From Endothia cerciana (taxonomy: Eukaryota > Ascomycota > Sordariomycetes > Diaporthales > Cryphonectriaceae), in assembly GCA_026119935.1 (NCBI GenBank), contig JALRMH010000007.1, positions 673,097-737,096 of the forward strand: 64,000 nt of DNA, given 5' to 3'. The notes beneath the pieces are model-generated. The model was not told where the DNA came from, ran no database searches, and saw only the letters and a list, made by a program, of their open reading frames with translations. How positions within the stretch are numbered: position 1 is the stretch's first letter; every line of letters begins with the position of its first letter. Below are positions 45,524 to 57,956 of the stretch, piece after piece. Both the position numbers and the translations under genes were made by a program.

Positions 45524-47221
45524 ATGGCGGAGGTCAACGCCCTTGAACGGGAGGTCGAACTCCTTGAGAAGAAGAATGCGCTCCTCGAGAGGAACCGCAA
45601 GTTGGAGAGTAAGCCCACTGCCAGAGGACAGCTTAAAGACTTGCTTCATCCCGAAGACTAACATAGACTGTTTTCAGGAGCCGCGAAGAAGCGGGCTGAC
45701 TGGTTCAAGGCCCAGGCTGAGGAGGCCGCCAAGAACCCGACATCCAAGGTGCCAGCCGCTCAGGATGCTGTGAAGAAGACCGCGTCACGCAAGGCTCCAG
45801 CAACAAATGATGCCGCCAAGACACAAGATGTCAAGTCATCCACACTGAAAAAAATCCCGGCCAAGCCCCCAACCAGCAGCAGTGTCAAGGACTGGGCTGA
45901 GACGTCGGCTGTGGCCAAGAAGTCTGCTCCTGCTCCTCCTGCTACCGCAAAGAATGTGATGCAGGACGCCACGGCCAACGCGAACGCGGACGGGACTCAG
46001 ATCAAGAAGAAGAAGAAGAAGAGACGTCCCGCTCCCACTTACGGCATGGCAGCCCAACTTGCTCGTGGCGAGGAGATCCCTGGCCTCACGGACAGGAAAC
46101 CTGTGGTGCCCAAGGCTCGGGCCTCCGTCCCTGCCAGGCCTCAGGTACCGAAGGGCAAAGCCGACATGCCCAAGCCGGAGGAGATTGAACGATTCCCCGA
46201 GCCGCCGCCGACCCCTCAGGTCGGCGCCAAGAAGACGGCCGCGGCGAAGAAGGAGAAGACCTACCACCCCGATGCGAAGAGATCGACAAAGGAGATCCTC
46301 GCCGAGCGTGAGCTCGAGGAAGAGAGGAAGAACTTGGAAAAGCGCCAGCAGAAGCGTGCACAAGCTACCGGTCAGGCGGGTGGACAAGCCGGTCGACAGG
46401 CAGGCGGACAGGCCCGCGGACCCGTAGGCGGAGCCCTCGACGGCGTCAACGATGTCGGCCAAGGCGCCCTCAACACAGTCGGAGAGGTTGGCTCAGGCTT
46501 GCCGGTTGCTGGAAAGGCTGTTGGTGGTGCTACTCAAGGCCTGGGCAACACCCTGGGCAACACGACCCGCGGCCTTGGGGACACTACTGGTGCGCTAGGC
46601 CGCGGAGATCTTGGGGGTACACTCGGCGGTGTCGGAGGGACAGTCGGTGGACTCGGAAAGGGACTGGTCAGTGTGACCCCTGTCACATATCACGTTCACG
46701 TGTACTAACCCTCTACTAGGGCGACACTGTCGGCGGCACTGTCGGCGGTCTCGGCGACTCGGTAGGAGGGCCAGTTGGCGTAAGTTTCCTTGGTCCTGCT
46801 TCGTAGACCAAGTTTTGTTAACTTGACTGACAGGGCATTGTTGGCGGTGCCGGTCGTGGCCTAGGCAACGCCGTCGGCGGCGTTACTGGCGGCCTTGGCA
46901 AGGGTGTAGGCAAGGTCGGCCAGGGAGATCTGCTGGGCGGTGTTGGAGATGTTGTGGGCGGCGTGACCGATGTAAGTCTTTTCTGAGGACCTTGTTTCCC
47001 TTGTGTGGTAACACAACCCTGACAATCTACAGGGTGTTGGCGGTCTACTTGGAGGTGTCCTAGGAGGAGGCAACGAAGGCGGAGGCCTTCTGGGCCTAGG
47101 TGGCGGAGGAGGAGGAGGTGGTGGTGGTGATAAGAAGGGCAAAGGCGGCGGCGGCGGCGGCGGGCTACTCGGGGGAGGAGGCGGTGGCGGCGGGCTGCTC
47201 GGTGGAGGAGGTTTGCTCTGA
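45524..47221 (+). CDS. Coiled-coil / Lys-Pro-rich / Gly-repeat protein
   Basis: Exons 45524-45608, 45678-46666, 46720-46779, 46834-46971 and 47033-47221 give 486 aa. Residues 1 to about 50 form a Leu-rich coiled coil (ALEREVELLEKKNALLERN). Residues about 55-275 are Lys/Ala/Pro-rich and disordered, including IKKKKKKRR, a likely nuclear or nucleic-acid-binding patch, and a charged helix (KEILAERELEEERKNLEKR). From about 285 the sequence becomes repeats of the type G-x-GxTVGG-LG with Asn, Asp and Val, ending in Gly-Leu-rich runs (GGGGGGGLLGGGG). The last three introns are all phase 0, 53-61 nt, and each is followed by a GG-starting repeat unit; intron 2 has a perfect TACTAAC branch site. The repeats recall LEA-like and Woronin-body-tether-like fungal proteins. 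I do not recognise a specific family. Confidence 0.82.
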
Positions 47222-49834
47222 GTTATTTGTCTGCTGAGCAATATCTACATGGTCACTCTGAGCAGTCAGCCAGGAGACGGAAACATCTCTGTTGTGCCGT
47301 ATCATACTTCCATTAGCACATACATTCATCTGAAATATTTTGTCTCCCATGTCCACACAATCGCACTTCGTGATATGATCACAACCAACATGAATGCCTC
47401 CGACCATCCAGAGGGAAGGTCGGACGCACCTGGGATGTTTTGAATCTATATCCAGTGAGTCTATCTCAACGGATCGAAAACGGGCAGAATTTGTCAGTCG
47501 CGCATGAATGCGAAGACTGCCAGCTGCCGACGACGGCTTACCTTGTGCGATACCTTTATCCTCTCTAGGGATGATTTAGTCATTGCTGCTACTGTGTGAA
47601 CCGGAGATGTTACCCCGGAAGTCACTTGGCGGTGACACGCCTCTTGATGCCAAAATGGCACCAGCGGACTGGTGACTAGTAGGTTACCTTGAGTCGGCTA
47701 CTGGGGCAAGAATGTCAAGGCAGAGATCAGGCTACCTTGAAGCAGGCCGAGGTATCTCATTGGAAGACTGTAAACGCTTTTCGAGGCGAGGGTGAAGGAA
47801 GTATTTTGAGGCACAGGCTCAACAGTGATCACCCAAAGCTCAGGGCGATGGGGGTCGATCGTATCAATCGGTTCGAATGACGTGTTGAATCAGACGAGGA
47901 CAGTCTGCAACACTGAAGATCAGGAAGTAGATGCGAAGGAGAAAATATAGAATACTGCATGAAAACAGGAACGGCCAAGAGAGCAGCTTCTGGGCAGGGC
48001 TCGTGCTTGGATGAAGGCACGAAGCAGGCAGGCCTTTGGCGGGGAGGGCAACTTTGAAGGTAGGAATTATATGAGTAGGGCTTTGATAGTAAGAAACACA
48101 TTTGTAAGGTGGAACTAGGTTGATGAATCTACACGGGTAGCATTTTCCCAATACTGCTCAATTTGAACTTTCAAGCTCACGAATCGTTTGGTTGAATTGC
48201 TAGGGATGCAGCAACCAGTTATTATTGCTTTCATTCGACCCAGCTCCTAGCAATATCAGCACAACAACTAGGACCTCGACTAAGGATGTCCGATCTCGAA
48301 ATTCAGAATAAAAAATTGGAATTGTATTCTCAAGGAAGCCACGCTCCAGTTATTAATATATTATGATACGCTTCTCCATCTTCTTGATGGTCTGAACACC
48401 ATCTCGACCAGCGTAGAGACCACTGTCTTTCTGAATCTCTCCAGTAGTCTCCCATACGCCAAGCTGCTGAGTCTATTTCGTAGTTAAGAGTCAAAGAGCT
48501 TGTTCAAGGACAGATATTTAATATTTCTCGCCAAAATGAGCTACTGTCCACCTTACTATCTATGGATTGGGGCTGTCACGGCTGGGGTTGAAGACTGGGT
48601 CATTCTGCAAATCAATGCGTTTTCCTCAACTTAACCAACAGAGACTTGGTACTTTGCAATTACCCCAGGTCATCTGGGGACTTTTCAATCTCATATCCGG
48701 TATGTGTTGGGTCCGAGGTCTTGTTCACCCTCTATTCTACCTACAGCAAAAATACAAAAACTTGGCAACGCCAGCCAGAGCTCTTGAGTTAATTTCAGCG
48801 AAAACAGTGTACCATTCACAGTAGAACCAGACTTCCTTCGATTTTCAGCTCTCAGTAGATTCCGGATGGTGTATCCGTCTATGAGATACAAGGAACATTG
48901 CGACTATTTGCTCCGTAATTTCCGGGACACGGGCAGCGAGGGATTAATCACGAAGCTTGGAATGTAAGAATAGGCCGATCAAGGCCGCAAGCTATATCTC
49001 ATAACTCGCCCAGCTTGAGGCTCGATCACCAATGCCTTCTCCCAAGACAGCTCTGAGTTTACAACTCCGTAGTGAAAACCCGTCATTAGGCTGTGTTACA
49101 TCGAGTCCCCGTGCATTACAGCAGCAGGCCTGTCAACTGAAGGCGAGGCCTATGCTAGGCACTAGCTCAGTGGAACTACCCCATGGTTGCCTTAGCTTGA
49201 GCAGTCGTGGACTGAGGCTCCATAGTGACCAGGATGATTTGTCGGTGATTTCCTGGACTCCATATTAGGATCTAGCCGGTGCCGAAGCCGTCCGCGTCTA
49301 GGCCCCCTTGGCCTTTAACGGCTCCTGTGCACAGACGATGCCGTATTCAGTTTTGGGAAAACCGCTTGCGCTTGTCATCAAATACCGTGACAGGGTAAAT
49401 AACAGCTGAAAACTCTGGTATCAGGACGCCACTAATGCTGCTAAAATAATCAGGTTGACGAACAGTAACAAGCGAATTACTACAGTCTATAATACCCAAG
49501 AACGACAAACTAGATGAGTGCAGAGGTAGGAATATCGACAAAGCGGCTTTCAAGATTCGAAAAGTGAACGACGTTCCTTCAGATCACTACTCAGAACGTT
49601 CCCTTCGGATCTTGAAGGGCATTGAGAGTTCAGTATAGGAGGAATGCTTGGCTGCTTAGGAGCAAGCTGAACGGTATGTGTCGTTGTGCAGACACTTGTG
49701 GCTGTTCTACACCTCACCAGTGCCCACAGCTGGTGATCCGTTAGAACCCCTCCTATGTTGACATCCTGTTAGGGACCGTATCATCTTGTCACACTCCGAC
49801 AGCTCCGACAGCTCCGCCAGCTCCGCCAGCGAGG
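47222..49834. other. 2.6-kb intergenic region
   Basis: No supported gene. Composition is near 47-50% GC with many short frames. Just before the LOV gene (49798-49830) is a short tandem of GCTCCGACA/GCTCCGCCA units, readable as a Ser/Asp-rich peptide in another frame. Confidence 0.5.
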
Positions 49835-52185
49835 ATGACATCCAGAACGACTGGTGATCGTGAAGCTGCGCTGGCTCCATCTCCAAGTGGAAAACATGAT
49901 GAACCGGATAAGCCATCTGAGATCGTCCCAGAATGCTCGGATTGGGACGGATCAGTTGCGCTCATCTTACCACCTCTGTCACCTTTCAGTCCATTGCTTA
50001 AGCAGAGAAAACAACCCGGAATTCTTGGTAGACGTCGGAAGGGCAAGGCACTCGAATTACAAGACTCGGCACTGAGGCAATATACCGATTACGATGCCCG
50101 CGGTACGCCGCGGAGCGCCCCCCTCTCGGCTAGGGCGTGGTCCAGCAACAGCTTTGGGAGGCTAGACGTTCAGATGACTCTCGATCGATTCGAAGAAGAC
50201 ATAGTTCCATCCCTCCCGATTCTCGATGTGTTCTCTACCAAGACCTTCAAAGCCATCTTAAAGAATCCAGCGGCAGTGGCACGCCTCCGTGCATTTGCTG
50301 AGCCTACAGATGACATTGACTTCCTCCTACAGATTGGCGTGTATAACCACGCACTGTCTCTCGTGGGGCCAATCGTTTGGGGCATTGATCTCAAGTACAC
50401 CGGCGTAGCTGCGTCAGCGCCGGTGAGACTTCCGTTGTCAGTTGGGAAATGCCTCAATACGGAGATCCGCGAGGTGTCAAGCTCACTGCTTCCCAGCTTG
50501 GAGAGCCTGTTCGACGACGCCGGGTCATTTGTCGAACAGAGTCTGACACAGGCCATCTATCCTGATTTTCAAAAGCAGCAGCTGTCACTCAACCTGCAGA
50601 CGGTCGGACGGGGCTACTCGCCCAACCAAGTCTGCCCCGGGTTTGGAGAAGCCTTCTGCCTGACCGATCCCAATGAAGATGACGACCCGATGGTTTTTGT
50701 TTCTGATGGCCTTGCCGATGTTGCTGGATATAGCACCGGAGAGATCATATCCAAGAATTGCCGCATGTTTCAGGGTCCCATGACGAGGGGCAGCAGTATT
50801 GATCGCATTCGGCATGCACTCTATACACAAAACGAGTTTACCGATCTCGTCTTGAATTACACCAAGGATGGAAGAATGTATTGGAATTTCCTCTTTATAG
50901 CTAGGCTAGTCGATCCGGCTGGAGAACTCCGCTACCATCTTGGAGGTCAAATCGATGTCACTGAGATGCTCGAGCGACAGGAGGACGTCACACATTTCCT
51001 GGGCGTCGGCCCATGCCTCTCAGGCTGTCCTCCATCTATGATGCAGAAGCCGAAGGATCAACAAGATTGTCGAGGGCCATGACGGAACGGAACAAGAGAA
51101 AGGCTCCAAGAGCGCGAGCGCGACGACAGAAGCAGATACCCACCCAGTGCATCGCGCAACAAACTTCTGAAGAGCTTTCGGCAACGACACTCTGAGACTG
51201 GCTCCTCGGACACGGACGACAGCATCGACTTTCCCGCTTCCGAGCCCTCCTCGCCAATGGAGGTACGAAAATCGAGTTCCTTCTCAACACCATCGCCGTC
51301 ACCCCATCAGATTGTCATGTCTCCGTACTCGAGGTTCATGCTCTTAGAGTATATCAAGCCATCAAGTCTTACTACTGAGCGAGACAAGAAGAAGAACAGG
51401 GTGCAGTTGCCGGTGACTTTCTGCTCTGCCTCTGCCTTGGAGAGTCTTGGTATCGGCGGACATGGCCTCGCCGACGTCCGAGGTTCGGACATTTTCGAGG
51501 TTCTGTCCGGAAAAGCTGGATCGAACTCGATAACTAAACCATTCCAGTCTACTATTCGGACGTGCCTGGCAGAGGGCAGACCAGTAAAACTGGATATCGG
51601 CCTCGGTGTCACGCGGAAGGCTTCCGAAGGGCTAAAGCGCTGCATACTACAGCGCCACATGGCCTGCAGGCCAACAGAGGCTTGATAACCAATACAGACC
51701 CTGGTCAACGGTGAAGGTATTCCCAACGTGCATGGTGCGGAGAGTTGGTCAAAGCCATGGCTGCCTGAGGCAGCAAGAGCTTCGTGTATATAACAAGACC
51801 CCTCGGAAGACCAGAGGCTTCGAGAGGAAGGGATCTCATCAAGCCCTTAGAGTCCCTTAGCAATTATCAGTGAACTCAAGACCCCCAAGCCCTCTCCATA
51901 CGAGCCCTTGTTACACTCGGCAGGAGCAGCAAGCAAAACAGGCCGAGAGGGCTTTCATTGACAAGGAAGCTCGGTGGGGCAGATCCAAATGTGCTGGGTA
52001 TAAAGAGTGAAACACTGTCGAATCAAGGACGCTCGCTGCGTAAGAGCCTCAGTCTTGAAAGGCTTGTGCCCAAATCCAATAGCTCGGGATCTCTCGCGAA
52101 TTTTGTGAGCTATTGGACACCGCTGAAGGATGATCTGGGAGCCGTTCAATGGGTTGTTGTTATTCTTGTGCCGGAGGTGGCTTGA
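49835..52185 (+). pseudogene. RGS-LOV photoreceptor with intact LOV domain and decayed C-terminus
   Basis: The first frame (49835-51082) encodes 415 aa: a disordered start, an RGS-like helical domain (about 110-255, from RLDVQMTLDRFEEDIVP to LTQAIYPDFQKQQL), then a LOV/PAS domain (about 270-385). The photoactive motif reads SKNCRMFQGP with C309 as the flavin-adduct Cys. NYTKDGRMYWNFLFIARL and HLGGQIDVTEM supply the flavin-ring Asn and Gln. A TGA at 51080 stops it, but the same frame resumes at once (NGTRERLQERERDDRSRYPP, LLKSFRQRHSETGSSDTDDS, SPYSRFMLLEYIKPSS, LPVTFCSASALESLGIG), matching the usual C-terminal extension, to a TGA at 51683. The family's end piece (WTPLKDDLGAVQWVVVILVP) appears in another frame at 52102-52185. 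A truncated but light-sensing RGS-LOV protein could still be made. RGS-LOV proteins are known to bind membranes and may act on G-protein signalling. Confidence 0.8.
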
Positions 52186-52506
52186 AACTTGAGCTGTTTG
52201 AAAGTCCATCCGTTGCATTGCAAAGTGTGAGACCACTTCTCGCGAGCTTGCTCACCGAATTTCCAGTGCATAACCATCACCCCATGGTTGGGCGGCCCAA
52301 GGGCATTCGGTGCCCAATGCCCAGGACGACCCATTATGCAAAGCACTACGAGTCCAGGCATGCGTTAGTTTTGGGATGAGCTCAATATGGCTAAGCACAT
52401 TGTCGCCTGTGAACATGGCCTGTTTCTTGACAAGAACGAAGCACATATGATCGCGCAAGTGGCCCAGAGTATGCACTGTTCGGACACTGGATGATAGGCT
52501 CTTCAA
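52146..52506 (-). pseudogene. Metallo-beta-lactamase-fold relic (LACTB2-like)
   Basis: Minus strand reads VRTVHTLGHLRDHMCFVLV then KKQAMFTGDNVLSH, which aligns with the HTPGHTxDHxCFxL...ALFTGDNVLG core of LACTB2-like hydrolases (Zn-binding His and Asp kept, Pro replaced by Leu). In another frame a downstream piece reads GRPGHWAPN followed by a basic helix, like the family's GRxYPGHG...HRxxRE segment. The upstream THxHxDH half was not found. The remnant overlaps tail-to-tail with the end of the RGS-LOV gene. A frameshifted fragment, not a working gene. Confidence 0.55.
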
Positions 52507-54766
52507 GCAGTATTGTCCCCCCCCCCTCCCCTCTAGCTTACTGCTTTATTTGCATGCTGTCCATGGCTCAACGAACACTGGGTGAGCAGGGTATCCAAAA
52601 TTAGGCCCTGGTTGAAGCACCGAAAGGGATTGCCTACTTTCCCCAGCTAACAAAATTGGGATGAGAGATGCCACATATTATTAGATGTGGACGAGTGACA
52701 AGTAATCGTTTGCCGATGTTCACCACTTCTGTGTGCTTGTCTGGACCGCCCTTTTCCCCTTAAGTTGACTCCTTTCATCTGACACCCAGGTCTTGCTGCC
52801 CTTGGGCCCGAATAGTCAGAGCAACACAGACCATGGTTGCTTGATGCAGCCAAGCCATTGGTCGCAATTGTTCACCACAAATTATGCACGTCGACAAAAG
52901 CCTGATCTGATGTTGCATCATCCAGGGCACAAGGAAGGGCAGCTCTCAGGAACGGAGCCTGTTTTCCGACATCACGAGTTGGGCTCGGTCATCCAATAGA
53001 CGATCCAGTAGTCAAATTGAGGATTTACACGAAGAGCATGTTCGGTCACGAGAGGTGCTTCACTCCTTCAATTCAGGCCATTGGAATCAATGGTCTGCTG
53101 ACGACGTCAAATTTGCAGAGTCTTGTAAGCCTGTGGATTGGCGCGTTAATGCGCCGTGCACAGTCAGAAGTGAAGAAGCGGCTGCATGACGACCTCAAAC
53201 ACAAATCACACCAATGAATCTATCCTCTCCCGCCTTAAGTAGTGGACGCCTGAAGTGCTGCTAGATTAAGGCAAGGCAGCAAGTTGCGTTCACGCACATT
53301 TCAGACTGCCTTGGACGATCCCGGTCGAATCGCAGGGCAAAGGCTCGGTGCCTGGCAGCCGGGGGCTGGGAGTGGCTTTTGAAGGGACGTTGAAGAAAAC
53401 AGCTGCATGAAGATCTCGTGCTTCGTAATTACGGCTGATGCACAAATGCGCTGGTCTAGAAAATCGCCTGTTGAGAAATGCGCAGCAAGGGGAAATACGC
53501 AGCTGCGTTCAGCGTATTAGAACACGCCGCGGAGGTTGGCGGTGTTCAAATTGACCAATGACCACACGGATCCTGCTTATGTCAGAATCTGCAGAGACTT
53601 CTGACGTTGGGGACAAACACTGGGTGCCGCCCAGCCATGGTTCGCCCATATGACAAAGATGCCCACCGTGGCCACTCCGGGTCCTTTTTATGATCGCGTC
53701 TGCCGCTTTGGAGTCGAGGGGAGTTTTGCGGCTCTGCTGCCATGACGTCTGTTTTGGGATTTTGAGGCAAGTGGAAAAACCTCGTCAGTTGGATAAGTGC
53801 TAACCTCCGTCTGTAGAAATAGCGAGTTCGCATATATCGCCAAATTCACGGGCTCAAGTCTGCTGAGCTCCACGATCTCTAGAAAAATCAAGGTCGAAAA
53901 TTTTGCCTGGAAGTCCGTGATGAATTTTGGCGCGTTGCTGGGTTGTGATGGATAAGATTGAGCAGCGTACGTTCAGCATCTGCAGCAACCAGGCCACAAG
54001 GCGCATGAGGCAGCCGAAGCCTGGTGAGAGCTCTGTTATCATGCCGAACGATGCGATCCGACCTGATCTGGGATGCAACTATTGCAGACGACAGAAGAGA
54101 ATCTGAGCGGTGTACGAGATATCATGGTCAATCCATCCAGCCGGTACTCATCATTGTGACCGATGGTCATGAGAAGTCCGGGCGCCCGAGGAATCTCAAT
54201 CACGTGAAATTCACATGACTTGGTCGCTCATAGCCTACTCGTTCGGCACGATCCGAGTCAATATTTCAAGGGTGTACTCGTTCTGTGTCATCACGACAAC
54301 CGAACGTCTATGGCTTCTCAGATGCTCAGCATGATGCTCAGGGGGGGCTGTCTGGCTTGCTGGGCACCTCATTCCTGGGTGGCTGGGGAAAGACAGTCAT
54401 TACTTGACAATGGATGTTGACCATGTTTAATTACAGCAGGATCAGATGTGCAACCATTACCATCCTCGCATCTGCAAAACCTCTCGGATTCTCCCTCCCA
54501 TCTGGGCTGACACGAAACACAAAAGGAATCTGCAGTATGATCCAGGCCCAGCGACCGATCTACTTTTAGTTTTGCCTCAATGATAGCATGGTATTCCCAC
54601 TCATCGACGCCGACGGAATAACCCGCTTGTAACGATCGTTCGATTTGACGGTGAAGGTTGCAGGAGCACTGAGGTGTTGAGGCTGATTGTCCGTCCAGTA
54701 GGTCGTGGAAGTCGACAACAACTCTCCGTCCGTCTGGTCTCACTCACAGTCTCGTCTGATGATTGT
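52507..54766. other. 2.3-kb region without a recognised gene
   Basis: A poly-C run at 52519-52527, otherwise nothing identifiable. Several short frames (for example 53017-53217 plus strand) look like they could be gene fragments but match no family I know. Confidence 0.5.
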
Positions 54767-56040
54767 CTACATGTCTTGATCGGCCACTGGCTCACCGTAA
54801 CTCTCTCCGGGGTCGGCAAGGTCGTCATCCTCCAGCTCCGCCAGTCTCGCGGTTGGCAGGGCCTCGACCCACGACCCTACCTCGGCCACAGTATCCGCTC
54901 GAGGCTGAGGAGTGCTGTGATTCGGATCCACGTCGAAAGAACTGACAATTGCGCGGCCGTCGAATCGCTGAAAGCAAGGGAGAGGCATGCGCGGAATGGG
55001 GATGCCGAGCACTTGCCACTGCAGCCTGACCTCGGTGGATGATTGCTCTGTCACGGGCGACATCGTACCGCCTGCGGTCGCATTCACACTCTCATGATCC
55101 GCCATCGCAATTAAGTCGCTCATCTCGCCGTCAGCAGTCTCCAGGTGCAGTCTCCGGCATCCAAATGCATCGCGCACCCACTGCCAAACTGCCTGGGCCC
55201 TCACTCGCTGTGCCCACACTCCCTGTGGAACTCCAAATATGGCGAGCATGAGGACGAGAGCCCCGGCCACGAAGCCCGAGGCGACGAGACTCCGCATTTC
55301 AGAACTCAATTTGGGACTGGCGGTCGAATTCTGGTTGACGTCAGCATTGTTAGTCGTCTTGCAGTCCATTGTGGGTGGTAGAAGCGTACGATCGGAGCGG
55401 CATTGGCTACACCCATAACCATCGAAAAGCATAGAACCACACCTGCCCACGCGTCCACCTCTGACTTGATCGGTCGTCGTCTATGAATGCTTGCCAGCCA
55501 AGCCTTAAGGGCTGCTGCAGCCCACGCCGATGATATGACAAGCGCCCTTCGAATGTACTTGGCGGTGTTCTCCAAACGCAATAGGAGACCGTACGACGGC
55601 GTCCAACGCTGCAGTCTTTGATCGGCGACCATCCATCCTCGCACAAGCCATCCTCCAACCCGCAGCTCTTCTCCCATCGGGGCTTTCGCCTCTTTGGCGC
55701 TCTTTGTGGTTGGTGCCGTCATGATGACGAAGACAGTCAGGATGAAGATGGTCGCGGGGATCATACCGGCCACGATTGCGACGTTGGCGAGCCACGGAGG
55801 GAACGGAGTCATGGCAAGTCGGGTCAGAATCGAGATGACGGTCATCACATTGACCGACAGGTGTTCGATCTCAGCACTGATTAGCATGTCGAGTAATTCG
55901 GAAGTCGTCTTGAGGAGTTTAAGAGACAAAGAAAGCCTTAGAATGTTGATGAATGAGCCATTGGTGACGACAATCTGTACGAAGCTCAGGGGCTCGACGA
56001 GATGTTTTCTCGACGCTCGGGAATTTGTGGAAGATGCCAT
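54767..56040 (-). CDS. Fungal membrane protein of unknown function
   Basis: Exons 56040-55390 and 55330-54767 give 404 aa. The 59-nt intron (GTACGC to CAACCAG, CTAAC branch) is phase 0 and joins GVANAAPI to NSTASPKLSSEMRSL. Hydrophobic helices: a weaker one near 60-85, NVAIVAGMIPATIFILTVFV (about 85-105), AGVVLCFSMVMGVANA (about 198-214) and LVASGFVAGALVLMLAIFGV (about 230-250). The C-terminal 150 residues are polar and acidic (AELEDDDLADPGES near the end). I recognise no domain. The transmembrane-plus-polar-tail layout and the clean intron make a real gene likely. The context gives no clue to function. Confidence 0.7.
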
Positions 56041-57956
56041 GGCGATGATTGTAGCGGGTTGACTAATTCTATACCATGAATTGACTCGTCAGTCTTGTTT
56101 TATCAACGGGCAGAGTGTAAGTCTTCCCAGTTACTCTGTCAATTCCCAGAACTTGAAACATTGGCATGATGGCCGCCAACAATTTTCACCGACAGGAGGC
56201 GATCATTTTTCAGTGATTGACTGTGCCGTGCCACCGCAGAACATTGCCGCCAACCGAGTCCAGTGACTCAGATCAACCGCTCCAACACGAACAAAGCCGC
56301 GATGGCCGAAGGCATGATTTTGAAAGCGGACGAGATCACTTACCAAGTCGATTGGACGAGTACGGGTGTCTGCAACGAGTTAGAGTACTGACAGGACTCA
56401 AGGTGATCGTTAACAGTAGGAGTGGTCCTCTTGATGTGTCGATGTTCAAAACTGAAGATGAAAGGGGATGGCCAGAGTGGGTGTGCTTCTCGCGGGGGAG
56501 GCGAAATCTGACCGCCAGAGGGTAAGCCGGCCAAACATACCAAGTACAGATGGTCTGACTGCATTCCGCGCAAGCTGAGTGGACCGCAGTGGTGCTCTAG
56601 CGCGCCCGACCGAAATTCTGCGAGAAGAAGAGGATGGCGTCCGCGGAAAATGGGGAGGGAAAGGGCGTTCAAGATCGCAGGCCTTGACTGGGGTGACCTA
56701 ACAGCCATCCATGGACGCAAAGACAGAATCCCATCATCGTCTATGGATTCTAGAGACCACTCTGCATGGGACCAGTCGGGCTGGTGCTCTCGTGTCCTGC
56801 CTCCCACTGAGGAACGAGTGTGTCAAGCAACGGGGCTCTACTGAACAGCTTGATCACAACTGAGTTACCTAGGCTTTGGATGAGCACGAAAGGAAGACGG
56901 GGTGCCCTGTTCATCGCCATCTAGGTCGACATGGAAGCAAGTCAGAGACCAGGCATCCGAGGAGGGGTTGGGTCACTTCGCGGGGAGACATTTGACCATC
57001 AGGCTGGGACAGATTCAGCAGCCGATCGGCTACAGCACCTGGATGCTGGCTACAGTCGGTGAGGGTCGCGAGACACAGAGGGTACGACACGCCGGAACTA
57101 GACCTAGGGATGAGACTCTCTAGCCTATATCACAGCAGTCGGGGCTTCTGTGTAGCAGCGGCATAGGTACAATCAAAGCTAAGCGTCGGAGCAATGCCCA
57201 AGGCGCCAAAAAGTGCAACTTTGAGGGATCAACGAGGATCGACACCTGCTATTTCCTGTTGTTCGTACATTCGGGCATCTCATGACCACCCTCTCGGACG
57301 CACCATCAAAACTGTGTTGGCCAATACTTTCACCTCCATGCTCTGCAGCTTACGCTCGCGACAGGAGCGGGCGTGATTCATTGGTGACAGGCTAGAATCT
57401 CAGGCGGCTAAGACCCTGGCTTACATGGTTTTATTGACATGGCTTACTTAGGGCTCCAATAGATGCATCCAAGGCTTCTTTTTCTGCTGTCATTATGGAC
57501 CCCCACTTAGTACACTTGACTTCCTGCATTGTTTTCGCATTCCTACCTCGCCTACCCCGCCTAGACTGTCTTGACACCCAGACGAAGTTGTTGTTCAGCC
57601 AAAGCGTTCATACATTGGAAGCAATTTGGTACTGGGAGGGCTTACCCTTACATGTTGTCAACAATCCTTGTTCTGCCGGTCCGGTTATTTGTTGTCCCCG
57701 GCCCGAGTCGGTAGTCGTTCCTTGTTCCGAGACTCCAGTACCTGGGGCCTCTCGATCCCGGCGCCTGACAGTAGTTGATCAGGCAAGCTCCAGCTAGGTG
57801 AAGCAAGTAAGCCTTTCGCAAGGCTTCCACCGAACGCCTCGCTCTCGATTCGACCGAGTCTTATTTCTCAAGAGGTTGCAACTTCCTCCTACATAATCTT
57901 TTGTTGTCCCCGGGCCCTTCGAAGACAGTCCTTGCAGTGTACGCTGCGGTCTCTCA
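56041..57956. other. Divergent intergenic region
   Basis: Lies between the minus-strand membrane protein and the plus-strand zinc-finger gene. No gene seen. A 16-18-bp direct repeat (TTTGTTGTCCCCGG then G/CCC) occurs near 57689-57705 and 57898-57916. The second copy lies 40-60 bases before the zinc-finger start. Confidence 0.5.

Noticed and set aside
47860..47885. GGTTCGAAT-like word resembling a tRNA T-loop
   Set aside because: No flanking acceptor stem, D-arm or anticodon arm could be formed around it.
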